A stretch of 23,515 bases of DNA. Source: Bifidobacterium breve. GTDB lineage: Bacteria; Actinomycetota; Acidimicrobiia; Acidimicrobiales; Ilumatobacteraceae. Positions 8,175 through 16,085 of this stretch are shown here, one piece after another (position 1 is the stretch's first letter; each line of letters starts with the position of its first letter). The stretch spans positions 1 to 23,515 of the forward strand of contig CAMDER010000009.1 in the NCBI GenBank assembly GCA_945896935.1, read 5' to 3'. The position numbers and the translations under genes were made by a program. The notes under the pieces are model-generated. The model saw only the letters and a list, made by a program, of their open reading frames with translations. It was not told the origin of the DNA and did no database searches.

Positions 8175-9287
8175 ATGACGGCTCATGTATCTTCAGCGCG
8201 TACTGAGAGATTATTTGAAATCCTGAGTCGGGGATCATCGTCTTCTTGTTTGATCACTGATCTATCAGATATTCGTTGGCTCACCGGGTTCTCTGGTTCA
8301 CATGCGTGGTTAGTCATTCATACAAATAAATTGTTTCTCATCACTGATGGGCGTTACTCCGAACAGGCTCGCGCCGAAATAGACGCGCAACAAGCCAACG
8401 TTGACGTCATTGAATGTCGCACACAAGCCGCCATGATTGCTACTACCAAGTCGCTGACCGAGGGCGCTTCGGTTGTTCAGTTTCAGGATTCTCACATATC
8501 GCATCAACTTTTTTGTTTACTGCAAAATGAACTCACTGCATCGCTGATGCCACTTGATGCGTCCAGCAAATTTCTTCGTCGCTTCAAAGATGAAGCCGAA
8601 ATCGAGATCATTGAATCGGCTTGTCGTATCGCCGATCAGGCACTCGCTCATTGCCACGGCTTGCTTTCACAAGGCCTATCCGAAAGTGAAGTTCGTGACG
8701 AACTTGAGAACGCCATGCGAAAGTTCGGTGCTGATGGACCGTCGTACGACACCATTGTCGCCAGCGGACCAATCAACGCTTCACGACCTCACCATCAACC
8801 CACCAGAACCAAGATTGAAGATGGGCACACCGTCATCATTGATGTGGGAGCCCTCGTCTCGGGCTATCACTCAGATATGACTCGTTCTTTCGTCGTCGGG
8901 CCGATGAGCACAGAGCAATCCGACTGGTACGAAGCAGTTCGAGCGTCGCAACAGGCGGGAGTCGCGGTGTGTCGACCAGGTGTTCAGGCATCTGAAGTTG
9001 ACGCAGCCTGTCGAAAAGTGCTGATTGAAGCTGGTCTTGAACAATATTTCACCCACGGGACCGGGCATGGCGTCGGCCTTCTCATCCATGAAGAACCCTT
9101 CATAAATTCATCGGCCACGGCAATTCTTCAGGCTGGAGATGTCGTGACTGTCGAACCTGGGCTCTATCGTGGGGGGTTCGGCGGTTTCCGTGTTGAAGAC
9201 CTCGTGGTCATCACCGAACATGGTTGCCGAATTTTGAACTCATCTCCCAAGGATCCAACATGCCCGCCATCACAACCAATGACCTAA
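8175..9287 (+). CDS. pepQ: M24-family metallopeptidase (Xaa-Pro peptidase/aminopeptidase P type)
   Basis: A pita-bread-fold metallopeptidase predicted to cleave Xaa-Pro bonds in small peptides in the cytoplasm. The 370-aa protein has an N-terminal creatinase-like domain (about 1-130, including DGRYSEQA) and a C-terminal M24 domain. All five dinuclear-metal ligands are visible: Asp223 (IIDVGA), Asp234 (YHSDMTRSF), His298 (HGTGHGVG), Glu327 (VEPG) and Glu341 (RVED). ATG 8175 follows the aroQ stop by 7 bases. The last 28 bases overlap the efp reading frame. Position between aroQ and efp matches mycobacterial pepQ; dipeptidase versus aminopeptidase specificity cannot be decided from sequence. Confidence 0.9.
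   Translation: MTAHVSSARTERLFEILSRGSSSSCLITDLSDIRWLTGFSGSHAWLVIHTNKLFLITDGRYSEQARAEIDAQQANVDVIECRTQAAMIATTKSLTEGASVVQFQDSHISHQLFCLLQNELTASLMPLDASSKFLRRFKDEAEIEIIESACRIADQALAHCHGLLSQGLSESEVRDELENAMRKFGADGPSYDTIVASGPINASRPHHQPTRTKIEDGHTVIIDVGALVSGYHSDMTRSFVVGPMSTEQSDWYEAVRASQQAGVAVCRPGVQASEVDAACRKVLIEAGLEQYFTHGTGHGVGLLIHEEPFINSSATAILQAGDVVTVEPGLYRGGFGGFRVEDLVVITEHGCRILNSSPKDPTCPPSQPMT
9249..9253 (+). promoter_or_regulatory. Ribosome binding site deciding the efp start
   Basis: AAGGA lies 6 bases upstream of ATG 9260, inside the end of the pepQ frame. It favours this ATG over the in-frame ATG at 9224, which would add 12 residues not found on EF-P proteins. Confidence 0.65.
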
Positions 9288-9823
9288 AAAACGGCATCAC
9301 GCTGCAACTTGATAACGGTTTGTTTACCGTCATCGAATTCCAGCACGTCAAGCCAGGCAAAGGTGGAGCCTTCGTGCGCACCAAATTGCGCAATCTGAAA
9401 ACGGGCAACGTCTTAGAAAAGACTTTCAATGCTGGAATCCGAGTCGAGCAGGCCATGCTTGAAAAGAAAGACATGCAGTTCTTGTACCGCGATGGAGACG
9501 ACTACGTGTTCATGGACACCGAGTCCTACGACCAGATCAACGTAGCGCCAGCAGCGCTCGGCGATGCCGCCGACTACATCATCGAATCAATGATCGCCAT
9601 TATTGCAACGCACAACACCGAAATTGTGTCCGTTGAAATTCCTGCCTCAGTTGAACTGCTCATCGCAAACACCGAACCCGGAATTCAGGGTGACCGTGTT
9701 TCTGGTGCTCGTAAGCCCGCCGAATTGCAAACCGGTAAGACCATTCAGGTTCCGTTGTTCGTGAACATTGGCGACAAAGTTAAGGTCGACACTCGTTCAG
9801 GCGAATACTTGACGCGAGTCTGA
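9260..9823 (+). CDS. efp: Translation elongation factor P
   Basis: Binds ribosomes stalled on consecutive prolines and promotes peptide bond formation. The 187-aa length is exactly that of the family. The N-terminal KOW-like domain begins MPAITTNDLKNG, and the loop that reaches the peptidyl-transferase centre is VKPGKGGAF with Lys34 at the tip, the position modified in E. coli. Two OB domains follow, ending DTRSGEYLTRV. No lysyl- or rhamnosyl-modification gene (epmA, epmB, earP) is in the window. ATG 9260 lies inside pepQ, so the two genes overlap by 28 bases in different frames. nusB follows after two bases. Confidence 0.97.
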   Translation: MPAITTNDLKNGITLQLDNGLFTVIEFQHVKPGKGGAFVRTKLRNLKTGNVLEKTFNAGIRVEQAMLEKKDMQFLYRDGDDYVFMDTESYDQINVAPAALGDAADYIIESMIAIIATHNTEIVSVEIPASVELLIANTEPGIQGDRVSGARKPAELQTGKTIQVPLFVNIGDKVKVDTRSGEYLTRV

Positions 9824-9825
9824 TT

Positions 9826-10248
9826 GTGGCTTCTCGCCGGGCGCGTTCATCGCATGTTGATCCTCGTTCACAATCTCGTGAACGAGCCTTGACGCTTCTG
9901 TATGAAGCCGACACCAAAAATCTTGATGGCCACTCAGTTCTTGCTGGGCTAGTTGAAAATCCCGATCATGTGACGGCCTTGATAGTTCGTGGAGTTGCCG
10001 ATTTAGCGAGGGAAATTGATCAACTCATTACCAAGCACGCCGATGGTTGGACGATTGAACGAATGCCGTGTCTTGATCGCAATATTTTGCGAATGGCCAC
10101 CTTTGAATTGATGAAGCGCGACGATATTCCTCAAGCGGTTATTATGGATGAAGCAGTCGAACTTGCGAAAACTTTCAGCACTGATGACTCTGGTCGGTAT
10201 GTCAATGGTGTGCTATCAGCGATAGCTAAAGAAATTCGCGCTCTTTAA
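9826..10248 (+). CDS. nusB: Transcription antitermination factor NusB
   Basis: Partners NusE (ribosomal S10) on boxA RNA in rRNA antitermination. The 140-aa all-helical protein shows SRERALTLLYEAD at the N-terminus and, in the second half, DRNILRMATFELM, IPQAVIMDEAVELAKTF and the signature Y-VNGVLSAIAKEI. The start is GTG 9826, two bases after the efp stop, with no strong ribosome site of its own, so it probably relies on coupling to efp. It ends the long + strand run; the next gene is convergent. Confidence 0.95.
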   Translation: MASRRARSSHVDPRSQSRERALTLLYEADTKNLDGHSVLAGLVENPDHVTALIVRGVADLAREIDQLITKHADGWTIERMPCLDRNILRMATFELMKRDDIPQAVIMDEAVELAKTFSTDDSGRYVNGVLSAIAKEIRAL

Positions 10249-10277
10249 AGCGCGGTCACGCATCAGTCGTGATGCGT
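10237..10277. terminator. Tandem hairpins at the nusB / Rrf2 convergent junction
   Basis: Two perfect inverted repeats lie here. The first is CGCGCT (10237-10242) with AGCGCG (10249-10254), 6-bp stem and 6-base loop. The second is ACGCATCA (10258-10265) with TGATGCGT (10270-10277), 8-bp stem and 4-base loop, followed on the + strand by TGTTT. They overlap the last codons of both genes. The position between convergent genes suggests a bidirectional terminator, but no long T-run follows either stem. Confidence 0.5.
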
Positions 10278-10715
10278 TGTTTCGGGCCAAGCACTTTTGC
10301 CATTGGCCGCATCAGCAACATTTGCCAGGGTAAAGCCCGCGAGGTGCTCACGCATGTGGTCACCAGTGTGTTTCCAAATGGCTAATAAAACGCATTGGCC
10401 TTCATGATCACATGATCCGTCTTGATGGGGTTCACCAAAGTCACCCAAAGTGATTGGGCCATCAACGGCCGAAATGATGTCGTTCAAACGAATTTCCTCG
10501 GGTGTGCGCGCCAAGGTGTATCCGCCGCCAACTCCACGCTTCGATTTCACTAGGCCGGCACCTTTGAGCGCCAACAAGATTTGTTCAAGATAGGGCTGAG
10601 GAAGTCCGGTGCGATCGGCGATATCGCGCACCGAAGTAGGACCAGGTTCTCCGACGTGCATAGTTAGTGACAACAAAGCTCGACAGGCATAGTCGCCCCT
10701 GGTTGAAACACGCAC
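10263..10715 (-). CDS. Rrf2-family transcriptional regulator
   Basis: DNA-binding regulator of the IscR/NsrR/CymR family. From GTG 10715 the 150-aa product begins MRVSTRGDYACRALLSL, the typical Rrf2 start. A winged helix-turn-helix follows: VRDIADRTGLPQPYLEQIL (about 29-47), then SKRGVGGGYTLAR. The frame is open far upstream, and ATG 10748 (11 codons earlier) is an alternative; I prefer 10715 by family alignment, although neither has a good ribosome site. Cys102 and Cys108 fall where IscR has its second and third cluster cysteines, but the first position is Pro96 and the IscR His107 position is Leu111. It may bind an unusual Fe-S cluster, act as a thiol switch, or sense a metabolite. Its target is unknown; autoregulation is likely. 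Confidence 0.87.
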   Translation of the reverse strand: MRVSTRGDYACRALLSLTMHVGEPGPTSVRDIADRTGLPQPYLEQILLALKGAGLVKSKRGVGGGYTLARTPEEIRLNDIISAVDGPITLGDFGEPHQDGSCDHEGQCVLLAIWKHTGDHMREHLAGFTLANVADAANGKSAWPETTHHD

Positions 10716-10871
10716 ATTGTCATCGTAGGAGGTTGAGAGCCTGTTCATGCGAATCAACGCTTCAACACGGCGATAAACCATGCGCAACTTTACGTTGTGC
10801 CCGTATTTCAAATCGGTTGTCATTTGGCTCTGATGCAGGCTTTCTCCTCTCAGGTGGTGAAAGATAGAGAC
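10716..10871. promoter_or_regulatory. Divergent control region between the Rrf2 regulator and the phosphodiesterase
   Basis: About 156 bases separate the two divergent starts. I see no convincing -35/-10 pair on either strand. Two weak symmetric elements are present: GCAAC-TTTAC-GTTGTGC near 10785-10801, and CTTTC paired with GAAAG across about 14 bases just upstream of the + gene. Either could be an operator or leader fold for the regulator, but neither matches a known IscR or NsrR site. Confidence 0.35.
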
Positions 10872-11987
10872 ATGATTCCCCAGCCCAATATTCCCGACTA
10901 CTCGGGCGCAAACTTGACGGGAATCATGCCTGGATGTCTTTTGTTGAGCCCCGGTCAACGACCTGCCTGGTTTCCTCAGCCACTACAGGCTGCCGAACAA
11001 ATCGTTTTGTTGGTCATTGATGGCCTCGGGTACGAGCAGTTGCAGCGTCACGCCCACCTCGCTCCACATTTGACAGCAATGGCGGGCGGATCAATTACGA
11101 CAATCGCTCCGAGTACCACAGCAAGCGCCTTAACCAGCCTCGTGACGGGCTCGACCCCCGCCGAACACGGAATCGTGGGTTACCGCATGGATATGGGTGA
11201 CTCCATCATGAATTCGTTGCGGTGGTGGTCTGACACCCGTGATCTTCGTACAGTCCATCCACCAGCAACAGTGCAGCCAATTCCTCCATTTGCCGGAATG
11301 TCAATTCCGGTGGTCAGCCGTGCCGAGCTAGAGGGAACAGCATTTACCGAAGCACATTTACGGGGGAGTCGCCCCTGTGGATGGCGCGCTGCAAGTTCAA
11401 TCGTGGCCCAATGCGCGCAGTTAATTTCGGCAGGAGAAAAATTTGTCTATGCCTATTACGACGGCATCGACAAAATCGCCCACGAACGCGGCTTTGGACC
11501 GTATTACGACGCTGAAATAACCGCAACCGATTGGCTAGTCGGTGCACTACTTGATTCATTGCCGAGTGGAGCCACCTTGGCAATTACTGCCGATCACGGT
11601 CAAGTTCAAGTTGGCGACAACGTGGTGCATCTGTCCGACGACATCAAGGGCCTACTTCATCATCAATCTGGTGAAGGTCGATTCCGTTGGTTACATGCCA
11701 AACGAGGTCAAGAAACTGATCTTGTCAGTGCGGCAACCGACGCATACGGCCATATCGCGTGGATCGCCTCACGAGAACAAGTCGTTGAAGAGGCCTGGCT
11801 CGGGCCGGCACGCGGTGGGCGAATGTCCGATCAAGTCAAACGTCGTCTCGGCGATGTCGCTCTTGTTCCGTTTACGGCCACCACATTTGATGATCCCTTA
11901 GATTCGGGCCCATTTAGTTTGGTGTGTCGTCATGGTTCGTTAACAAGCGATGAGATGTTTGTTCCTTTTCTCGCCCAAACAGTCTGA
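10872..11987 (+). CDS. Alkaline-phosphatase-superfamily phosphodiesterase/pyrophosphatase-like protein
   Basis: A two-metal hydrolase of the type I phosphodiesterase / nucleotide pyrophosphatase family. I start at ATG 10872; upstream in-frame codons lie in the spacer and look non-coding. The 371-aa product has all expected ligands: Asp50 (LLVIDGLG), a nucleophile Thr82 or Thr83 (PSTTASAL), Asp200 and His204 (DKIAHE), Asp241-His242 (TADHG) and His354 (CRHGSL). No signal peptide or membrane helix is evident, so it is probably cytoplasmic. The substrate cannot be read from sequence; nucleotides or phosphodiesters are plausible. It is divergent from the Rrf2 regulator, and 33 bases separate it from the proteasome activator. 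Confidence 0.85.
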   Translation: MIPQPNIPDYSGANLTGIMPGCLLLSPGQRPAWFPQPLQAAEQIVLLVIDGLGYEQLQRHAHLAPHLTAMAGGSITTIAPSTTASALTSLVTGSTPAEHGIVGYRMDMGDSIMNSLRWWSDTRDLRTVHPPATVQPIPPFAGMSIPVVSRAELEGTAFTEAHLRGSRPCGWRAASSIVAQCAQLISAGEKFVYAYYDGIDKIAHERGFGPYYDAEITATDWLVGALLDSLPSGATLAITADHGQVQVGDNVVHLSDDIKGLLHHQSGEGRFRWLHAKRGQETDLVSAATDAYGHIAWIASREQVVEEAWLGPARGGRMSDQVKRRLGDVALVPFTATTFDDPLDSGPFSLVCRHGSLTSDEMFVPFLAQTV

Positions 11988-12020
11988 ACAAATACAAAAT
12001 CTGTGCAAAAATTCAACTGT

Positions 12021-12473
12021 ATGAGTTCATCTGAAGTAAACATCAACATTCCATCCGAATCAGTGACCGAACCCGCCAAGGTCATGCGTATTGGCTCGAT
12101 GGTGAAGCAACTACTTGAAGAGGTTCGCAACACGCAACTTGATGCGGGTAGTCGTGAACGCCTCGCCGAAATCTATGAACGATCAGTTGTTGAACTCGCT
12201 GATGCTTTGTCTCCCGATCTTCAGCAAGAGTTGCGCATGTTGGCTCTCCCATTCTCTGATGGCATTCCAAGCGATGGAGAACTTCGGATCGCCCAAGCCC
12301 AACTGGTGGGCTGGCTCGAAGGTCTCTTTCATGGCATCCAGGCGACTTTATTCGCTCAACAAATGGCCGCCCGCCAGCAATATGAGCAACTCCGTCAAAT
12401 CAACCCGGGCGACCCCAACCAAACACCCGCAAACGAATCCAACAATGCCGGGCTCCCAGGAACTTACCTCTAG
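12021..12473 (+). CDS. bpa: Bacterial proteasome activator (Bpa/PafE family)
   Basis: ATP-independent ring-shaped activator that opens the 20S proteasome gate and feeds it unfolded proteins, as known in Mycobacterium tuberculosis (PafE/Bpa). The 150-aa product from ATG 12021 is helical and contains the family's most conserved stretch, ELRIAQAQLVGWLEGLFHG (about 87-105), followed by FAQQMAAR. A flexible Pro/Asn-rich tail (about 128-146) ends in GTYL (147-150). This matches the C-terminal GQYL motif that docks into proteasome alpha-ring pockets, with Thr for Gln. An in-frame GTG at 12003 is possible but less likely. No ribosome site is evident. The prcBA, mpa and pup genes are not in the window. 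Confidence 0.92.
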   Translation: MSSSEVNINIPSESVTEPAKVMRIGSMVKQLLEEVRNTQLDAGSRERLAEIYERSVVELADALSPDLQQELRMLALPFSDGIPSDGELRIAQAQLVGWLEGLFHGIQATLFAQQMAARQQYEQLRQINPGDPNQTPANESNNAGLPGTYL

Positions 12474-12569
12474 GTCACTGCTACTGTTCCTCAACCACAT
12501 CGTTGAGATTTGGATTGATGAGATTTGGACCCCGATCAACTCGGGATCCACCGAGACGTAAGGAGGTTG
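12474..12569 (+). promoter_or_regulatory. dnaE upstream region with a strong ribosome binding site
   Basis: A 96-base spacer after bpa. AGGAGG at 12561-12566 is the strongest ribosome site in the window and sits 3 bases before GTG 12570 and 6 before TTG 12573. No clear promoter or terminator is seen. Confidence 0.65.
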
Positions 12570-15500
12570 GTGTTGGGCGACTCTTTCACCCATCTCCACG
12601 TTCACACCGAGTTTTCGATGCTCGATGGCGCCGCCAAACTTGATGAACTTGTCGCCAAAGCGGTCGCCGATGGCCAGCCCGCTCTCGGTATGACCGATCA
12701 CGGCAATATGTATGGCGTTCTCGACTTCTACAAAGAATGTCGGGCCCAAGGCGTCAAGCCGATCATTGGCACCGAGGCCTATATGGCCTACGAGACTCGC
12801 TTTGAGCGACCCAGTCGACGGGGCCAGATTGATGACTCCGGCGGCGATACTGAGGGCGGTCGCAAGTTGTACTACCACCTCACATTGCTTGCTGAAAGTG
12901 ATGTCGGTTACAAGAACCTCATTAAATTATCGAGCCTGGCTTTTCTTGAAGGCTATTACTACCAGCCACGAATGGACTGGGAACTGCTCGAGAAATACCA
13001 CGAGGGTCTCATTGCCACGACCGGATGTCTCGGTGGTCATGTCTTGCAAGCACTCTTGAAAGACGACTACAAAGACGCCAAAATCAAGGCTGCTCGTTTA
13101 CAAGAGATTTTTGGCAAAGACAATTTGTTTGTTGAAATTCAAGATCATGGTCTCGCGGCACAAACGAAGACCAACCCACAACTTCTACAAATCGCCCAAG
13201 AAATTGGTGCACCGGTTATTGCCACGAACGATTCGCACTATGTCCATCGCCATGACAGCGACGCCCACGACGCCTTGTTGTGTGTTCAAACCAACTCAAT
13301 GATCAATGATCCAAAACGTTTCCGCTTTGAAGGCACCGAGCATTACCTCAAAACATCAAATGAGATGCGTTACGTATTTCGCGAAGTTCCTGAAGCGTGC
13401 GACAACACACTCTGGATCGCCGAACGCGCTGATGTCACAATCGAGTTTGGAAAACCACAACTACCGAATTTTAAAATTCCTCCTGGTTTCGTCGATGACG
13501 CGGCGTACCTCGATCACCTCACACGCGAAGGAGCCAAACGTCGTTGGGGCGACAAACTTGCACCCTCGGTCATTGAGCGACTCGCATACGAAACCAAGGT
13601 CATATGCGATATGGGGTTCGCTTCGTATTTCTTAATCGTGTGGGACCTCATTCGCTATGCCAAAGAACAAGATATTCGCGTCGGTCCTGGTCGCGGATCC
13701 GCTGCCGGATGCGCAGTTGCTTACTGCTTGGGTATCACTGAGATTGACCCCATTCGTTACGACTTGCTGTTCGAAAGATTCTTAAACCCCAGTCGAATTT
13801 CAATGCCCGATATCGATATGGACTTTGACTCCAGGTATCGCGAACAAATGATTCATTATGCGACCGACACCTATGGTCGCGAACACGTTGCGCAAATCAT
13901 CACGTTCGGCACCATCAAAGCGCGAAACGCAGTTCGCGATGCGGCTCGGGTACTCGGCCATCCATACGCAGTCGGCGACAAACTTGCTAAAGCCATGCCA
14001 CCACTTGTCATGGGTCGAGATACTCCACTCAAATATTGCCTCGAGCTTGATCCCAAGTACAAAGAGGGTTATCACGCCGCTCAAGAACTTCGCGACATCT
14101 ACGAATCCGAAGAAGATATGCGACAAGTTATTGATGTTGCCAAAGGACTAGAGGGTTTGAAACGATCCACGGGTATCCACGCGGCTGCAGTAGTGATTTC
14201 CAAAGAACCACTCACGGAGTACCTACCGCTGCAACGCAAGCCAGAAGCCGGCAAGCCCATCGAGGAATCGCAAGTAACAACTCAGTTCGAAATGCACGGT
14301 GTTGAATCTCTCGGCCTATTGAAGATGGACTTTCTTGGTTTGCGCAACTTAGACGTCCTCTCCGATGCGATGGCTTTAATCCGTCTTGCTGAGCCCAATT
14401 TTGATATCGACGCTATTCCTCTTGACAATAAGAAGACTTTTGATTTGTTGTCGCGGGGCGACACCATTGGTGTTTTCCAGCTTGAGTCGCCGCCGATGCA
14501 GCAATTGCTTCGAGCGATGGCCCCCAATAGTTTTGAAGACGTGTCGGCTGTTATTGCCTTGTACCGACCAGGGCCAATGAGCGTCAATATGCACTACGAC
14601 TTTGCTGATCGCAAAAATGGTCGCAAGAAAGTTGAGTACTTCCATCCCGATGCCGAAGAAGTACTTGGCGACACGTTTGGTCTCATGATTTACCAAGAAA
14701 GCGTGATGCGCGTTGCGCAACGTTTTGCCGGATATTCGTTAGCCGAAGCCGACAACTTACGAAAGGCGTGCGGCAAGAAAGAACGCGCCCTCATGGAGAA
14801 AGAACGCTCCAAGTTTGAAGAGGGTTGCGAGACCTCTGGATACGGTGCCATTCTCGGTAAGCAACTCTTCGACATCATCGAAAACTTTGCTGACTACGCC
14901 TTTAATAAGAGTCACTCATTTGGCTATGGCTATATCTGTTACCAAACTGCCTTCCTCAAAGCGAATTATCCAGTTCAATACTTTGCGGCAATGCTCACAA
15001 GCGTTAAAGACAACCTTGACAAGGCCGCTGGTTATCTCGTTGATGCCCGAACGGGTGGAATTACAGTCGGTCCGCCCAACATCAATGTTTCTGATGTTGA
15101 CTTCACGCCGCAAGTTGAAGAGCGGGTGATCCACTTCGGCCTGTCGGCTATTAAGGGCGTCGGTCACGCCATATGCGAACGAATTGTTGCCGAACGCCAC
15201 GCCAATGGTCGATTCGAATCGTTCCACGATTTCGCAATGCGAGTTCCCACCGATTGCCTCAACAAGAAAGCCGTTGAATCATTTATCAAGTCTGGGGCAT
15301 TCGACAGTTTGGGTCACCCGCGCCAAGGCCTGATGGCCGTTTTTGAAAACATCGTTGATGACACGGTGTCACGTCGGGCCGAAGCCGATCAAGGAGTCAT
15401 GAGTCTCTTCGATGCCATCGACACCGATTCTGATCCCTCCTTCGATCTCGACATTCCTATTCCAGAAAATGAATACGACAAATCTGTCAAGTTGAAGTTT

Positions 15501-16085
15501 GAAAAAGAAATGCTCGGGCTGTACATCAGCGATCATCCACTGTTCGGTCACGAGTCATCTTTGAACAAATATTCCACCACGACAACTGCAATGTTGGCCG
15601 AAGCGGAAAACGGTTCAATTTGGACTTTGGCGGGCATCATCACCAAGGTCGAACGTAAGGTCACCAAAAAGGGCGATCCGATGGCCATCGTGCATCTCGA
15701 AGATTTATATGGGGGAGTTGAACTCACCGTATTCACGAAAACATTGCAGACGCACGGGCACAAGATTGTTGATGAGGCAATCATTTCAGTGAAGTGTCGC
15801 GTGAATCGACAAGATGACCGCATCAGCATCGCCACGATGGAGATCACTCCGTTGCAACTGTCGAATCGCGAACCCGAACTTCGTTTGAACTTGCCAGCGG
15901 TTGCCCTCGATCCAGAAAATGTGGCTCGCTTGAAGGCCATTTTGACGAAGTACCCAGGATCGTCATATGTGTTTCTCCATATTGGTGATGCCAAGATTCT
16001 TAAACTTGGCGCCGAATTCATGGTTGATATCGATCGGGTCATCCCACCATTACGAGTCGCATTTGGGGCTGGAGTCGTCCGTTAG
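12570..16085 (+). CDS. dnaE: DNA polymerase III alpha subunit (DnaE1 type)
   Basis: Replicative DNA polymerase. The start is GTG 12570 or TTG 12573, fixed by AGGAGG just upstream; the frame is open farther 5' but lacks a ribosome site. The 1171-aa product begins with a PHP domain whose nine metal ligands all look intact: His10, His12, Asp19, His44, Glu69, His103, Cys153, Asp221 and His223. This predicts built-in 3'-5' exonuclease proofreading, as known for mycobacterial DnaE1. The C-family palm has GPGRGSAAG, the acidic pair Asp414/Asp416 in PDIDMDF and the third acidic residue Asp587 in KMDFLGL. RPGPM, YQESVM and FNKSHSFGY lie in the fingers, a helix-hairpin-helix near 860, and an OB fold at about 1017-1055. 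Length is normal for DnaE1. Confidence 0.97.
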   Translation: MLGDSFTHLHVHTEFSMLDGAAKLDELVAKAVADGQPALGMTDHGNMYGVLDFYKECRAQGVKPIIGTEAYMAYETRFERPSRRGQIDDSGGDTEGGRKLYYHLTLLAESDVGYKNLIKLSSLAFLEGYYYQPRMDWELLEKYHEGLIATTGCLGGHVLQALLKDDYKDAKIKAARLQEIFGKDNLFVEIQDHGLAAQTKTNPQLLQIAQEIGAPVIATNDSHYVHRHDSDAHDALLCVQTNSMINDPKRFRFEGTEHYLKTSNEMRYVFREVPEACDNTLWIAERADVTIEFGKPQLPNFKIPPGFVDDAAYLDHLTREGAKRRWGDKLAPSVIERLAYETKVICDMGFASYFLIVWDLIRYAKEQDIRVGPGRGSAAGCAVAYCLGITEIDPIRYDLLFERFLNPSRISMPDIDMDFDSRYREQMIHYATDTYGREHVAQIITFGTIKARNAVRDAARVLGHPYAVGDKLAKAMPPLVMGRDTPLKYCLELDPKYKEGYHAAQELRDIYESEEDMRQVIDVAKGLEGLKRSTGIHAAAVVISKEPLTEYLPLQRKPEAGKPIEESQVTTQFEMHGVESLGLLKMDFLGLRNLDVLSDAMALIRLAEPNFDIDAIPLDNKKTFDLLSRGDTIGVFQLESPPMQQLLRAMAPNSFEDVSAVIALYRPGPMSVNMHYDFADRKNGRKKVEYFHPDAEEVLGDTFGLMIYQESVMRVAQRFAGYSLAEADNLRKACGKKERALMEKERSKFEEGCETSGYGAILGKQLFDIIENFADYAFNKSHSFGYGYICYQTAFLKANYPVQYFAAMLTSVKDNLDKAAGYLVDARTGGITVGPPNINVSDVDFTPQVEERVIHFGLSAIKGVGHAICERIVAERHANGRFESFHDFAMRVPTDCLNKKAVESFIKSGAFDSLGHPRQGLMAVFENIVDDTVSRRAEADQGVMSLFDAIDTDSDPSFDLDIPIPENEYDKSVKLKFEKEMLGLYISDHPLFGHESSLNKYSTTTTAMLAEAENGSIWTLAGIITKVERKVTKKGDPMAIVHLEDLYGGVELTVFTKTLQTHGHKIVDEAIISVKCRVNRQDDRISIATMEITPLQLSNREPELRLNLPAVALDPENVARLKAILTKYPGSSYVFLHIGDAKILKLGAEFMVDIDRVIPPLRVAFGAGVVR

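Noticed and set aside
10797..10871. Upstream GTG-type start for the phosphodiesterase
   Set aside because: The added residues lie in the divergent spacer and resemble no part of the family.
10716..10958. Longer N-terminus for the Rrf2 protein (frame open to 10958)
   Set aside because: The extra residues run through the divergent spacer and into the start of the opposite gene, and family members begin at the MRVSTRGDY-type segment.
12525..12569. Upstream start for dnaE at 12525
   Set aside because: The strong AGGAGG at 12561-12566 would then be inside the gene, and the added residues are not typical of DnaE.
12348..12878. 176-codon open frame on the - strand across bpa and dnaE
   Set aside because: It overlaps two firmly identified genes and the dnaE ribosome site, so it is a shadow frame.
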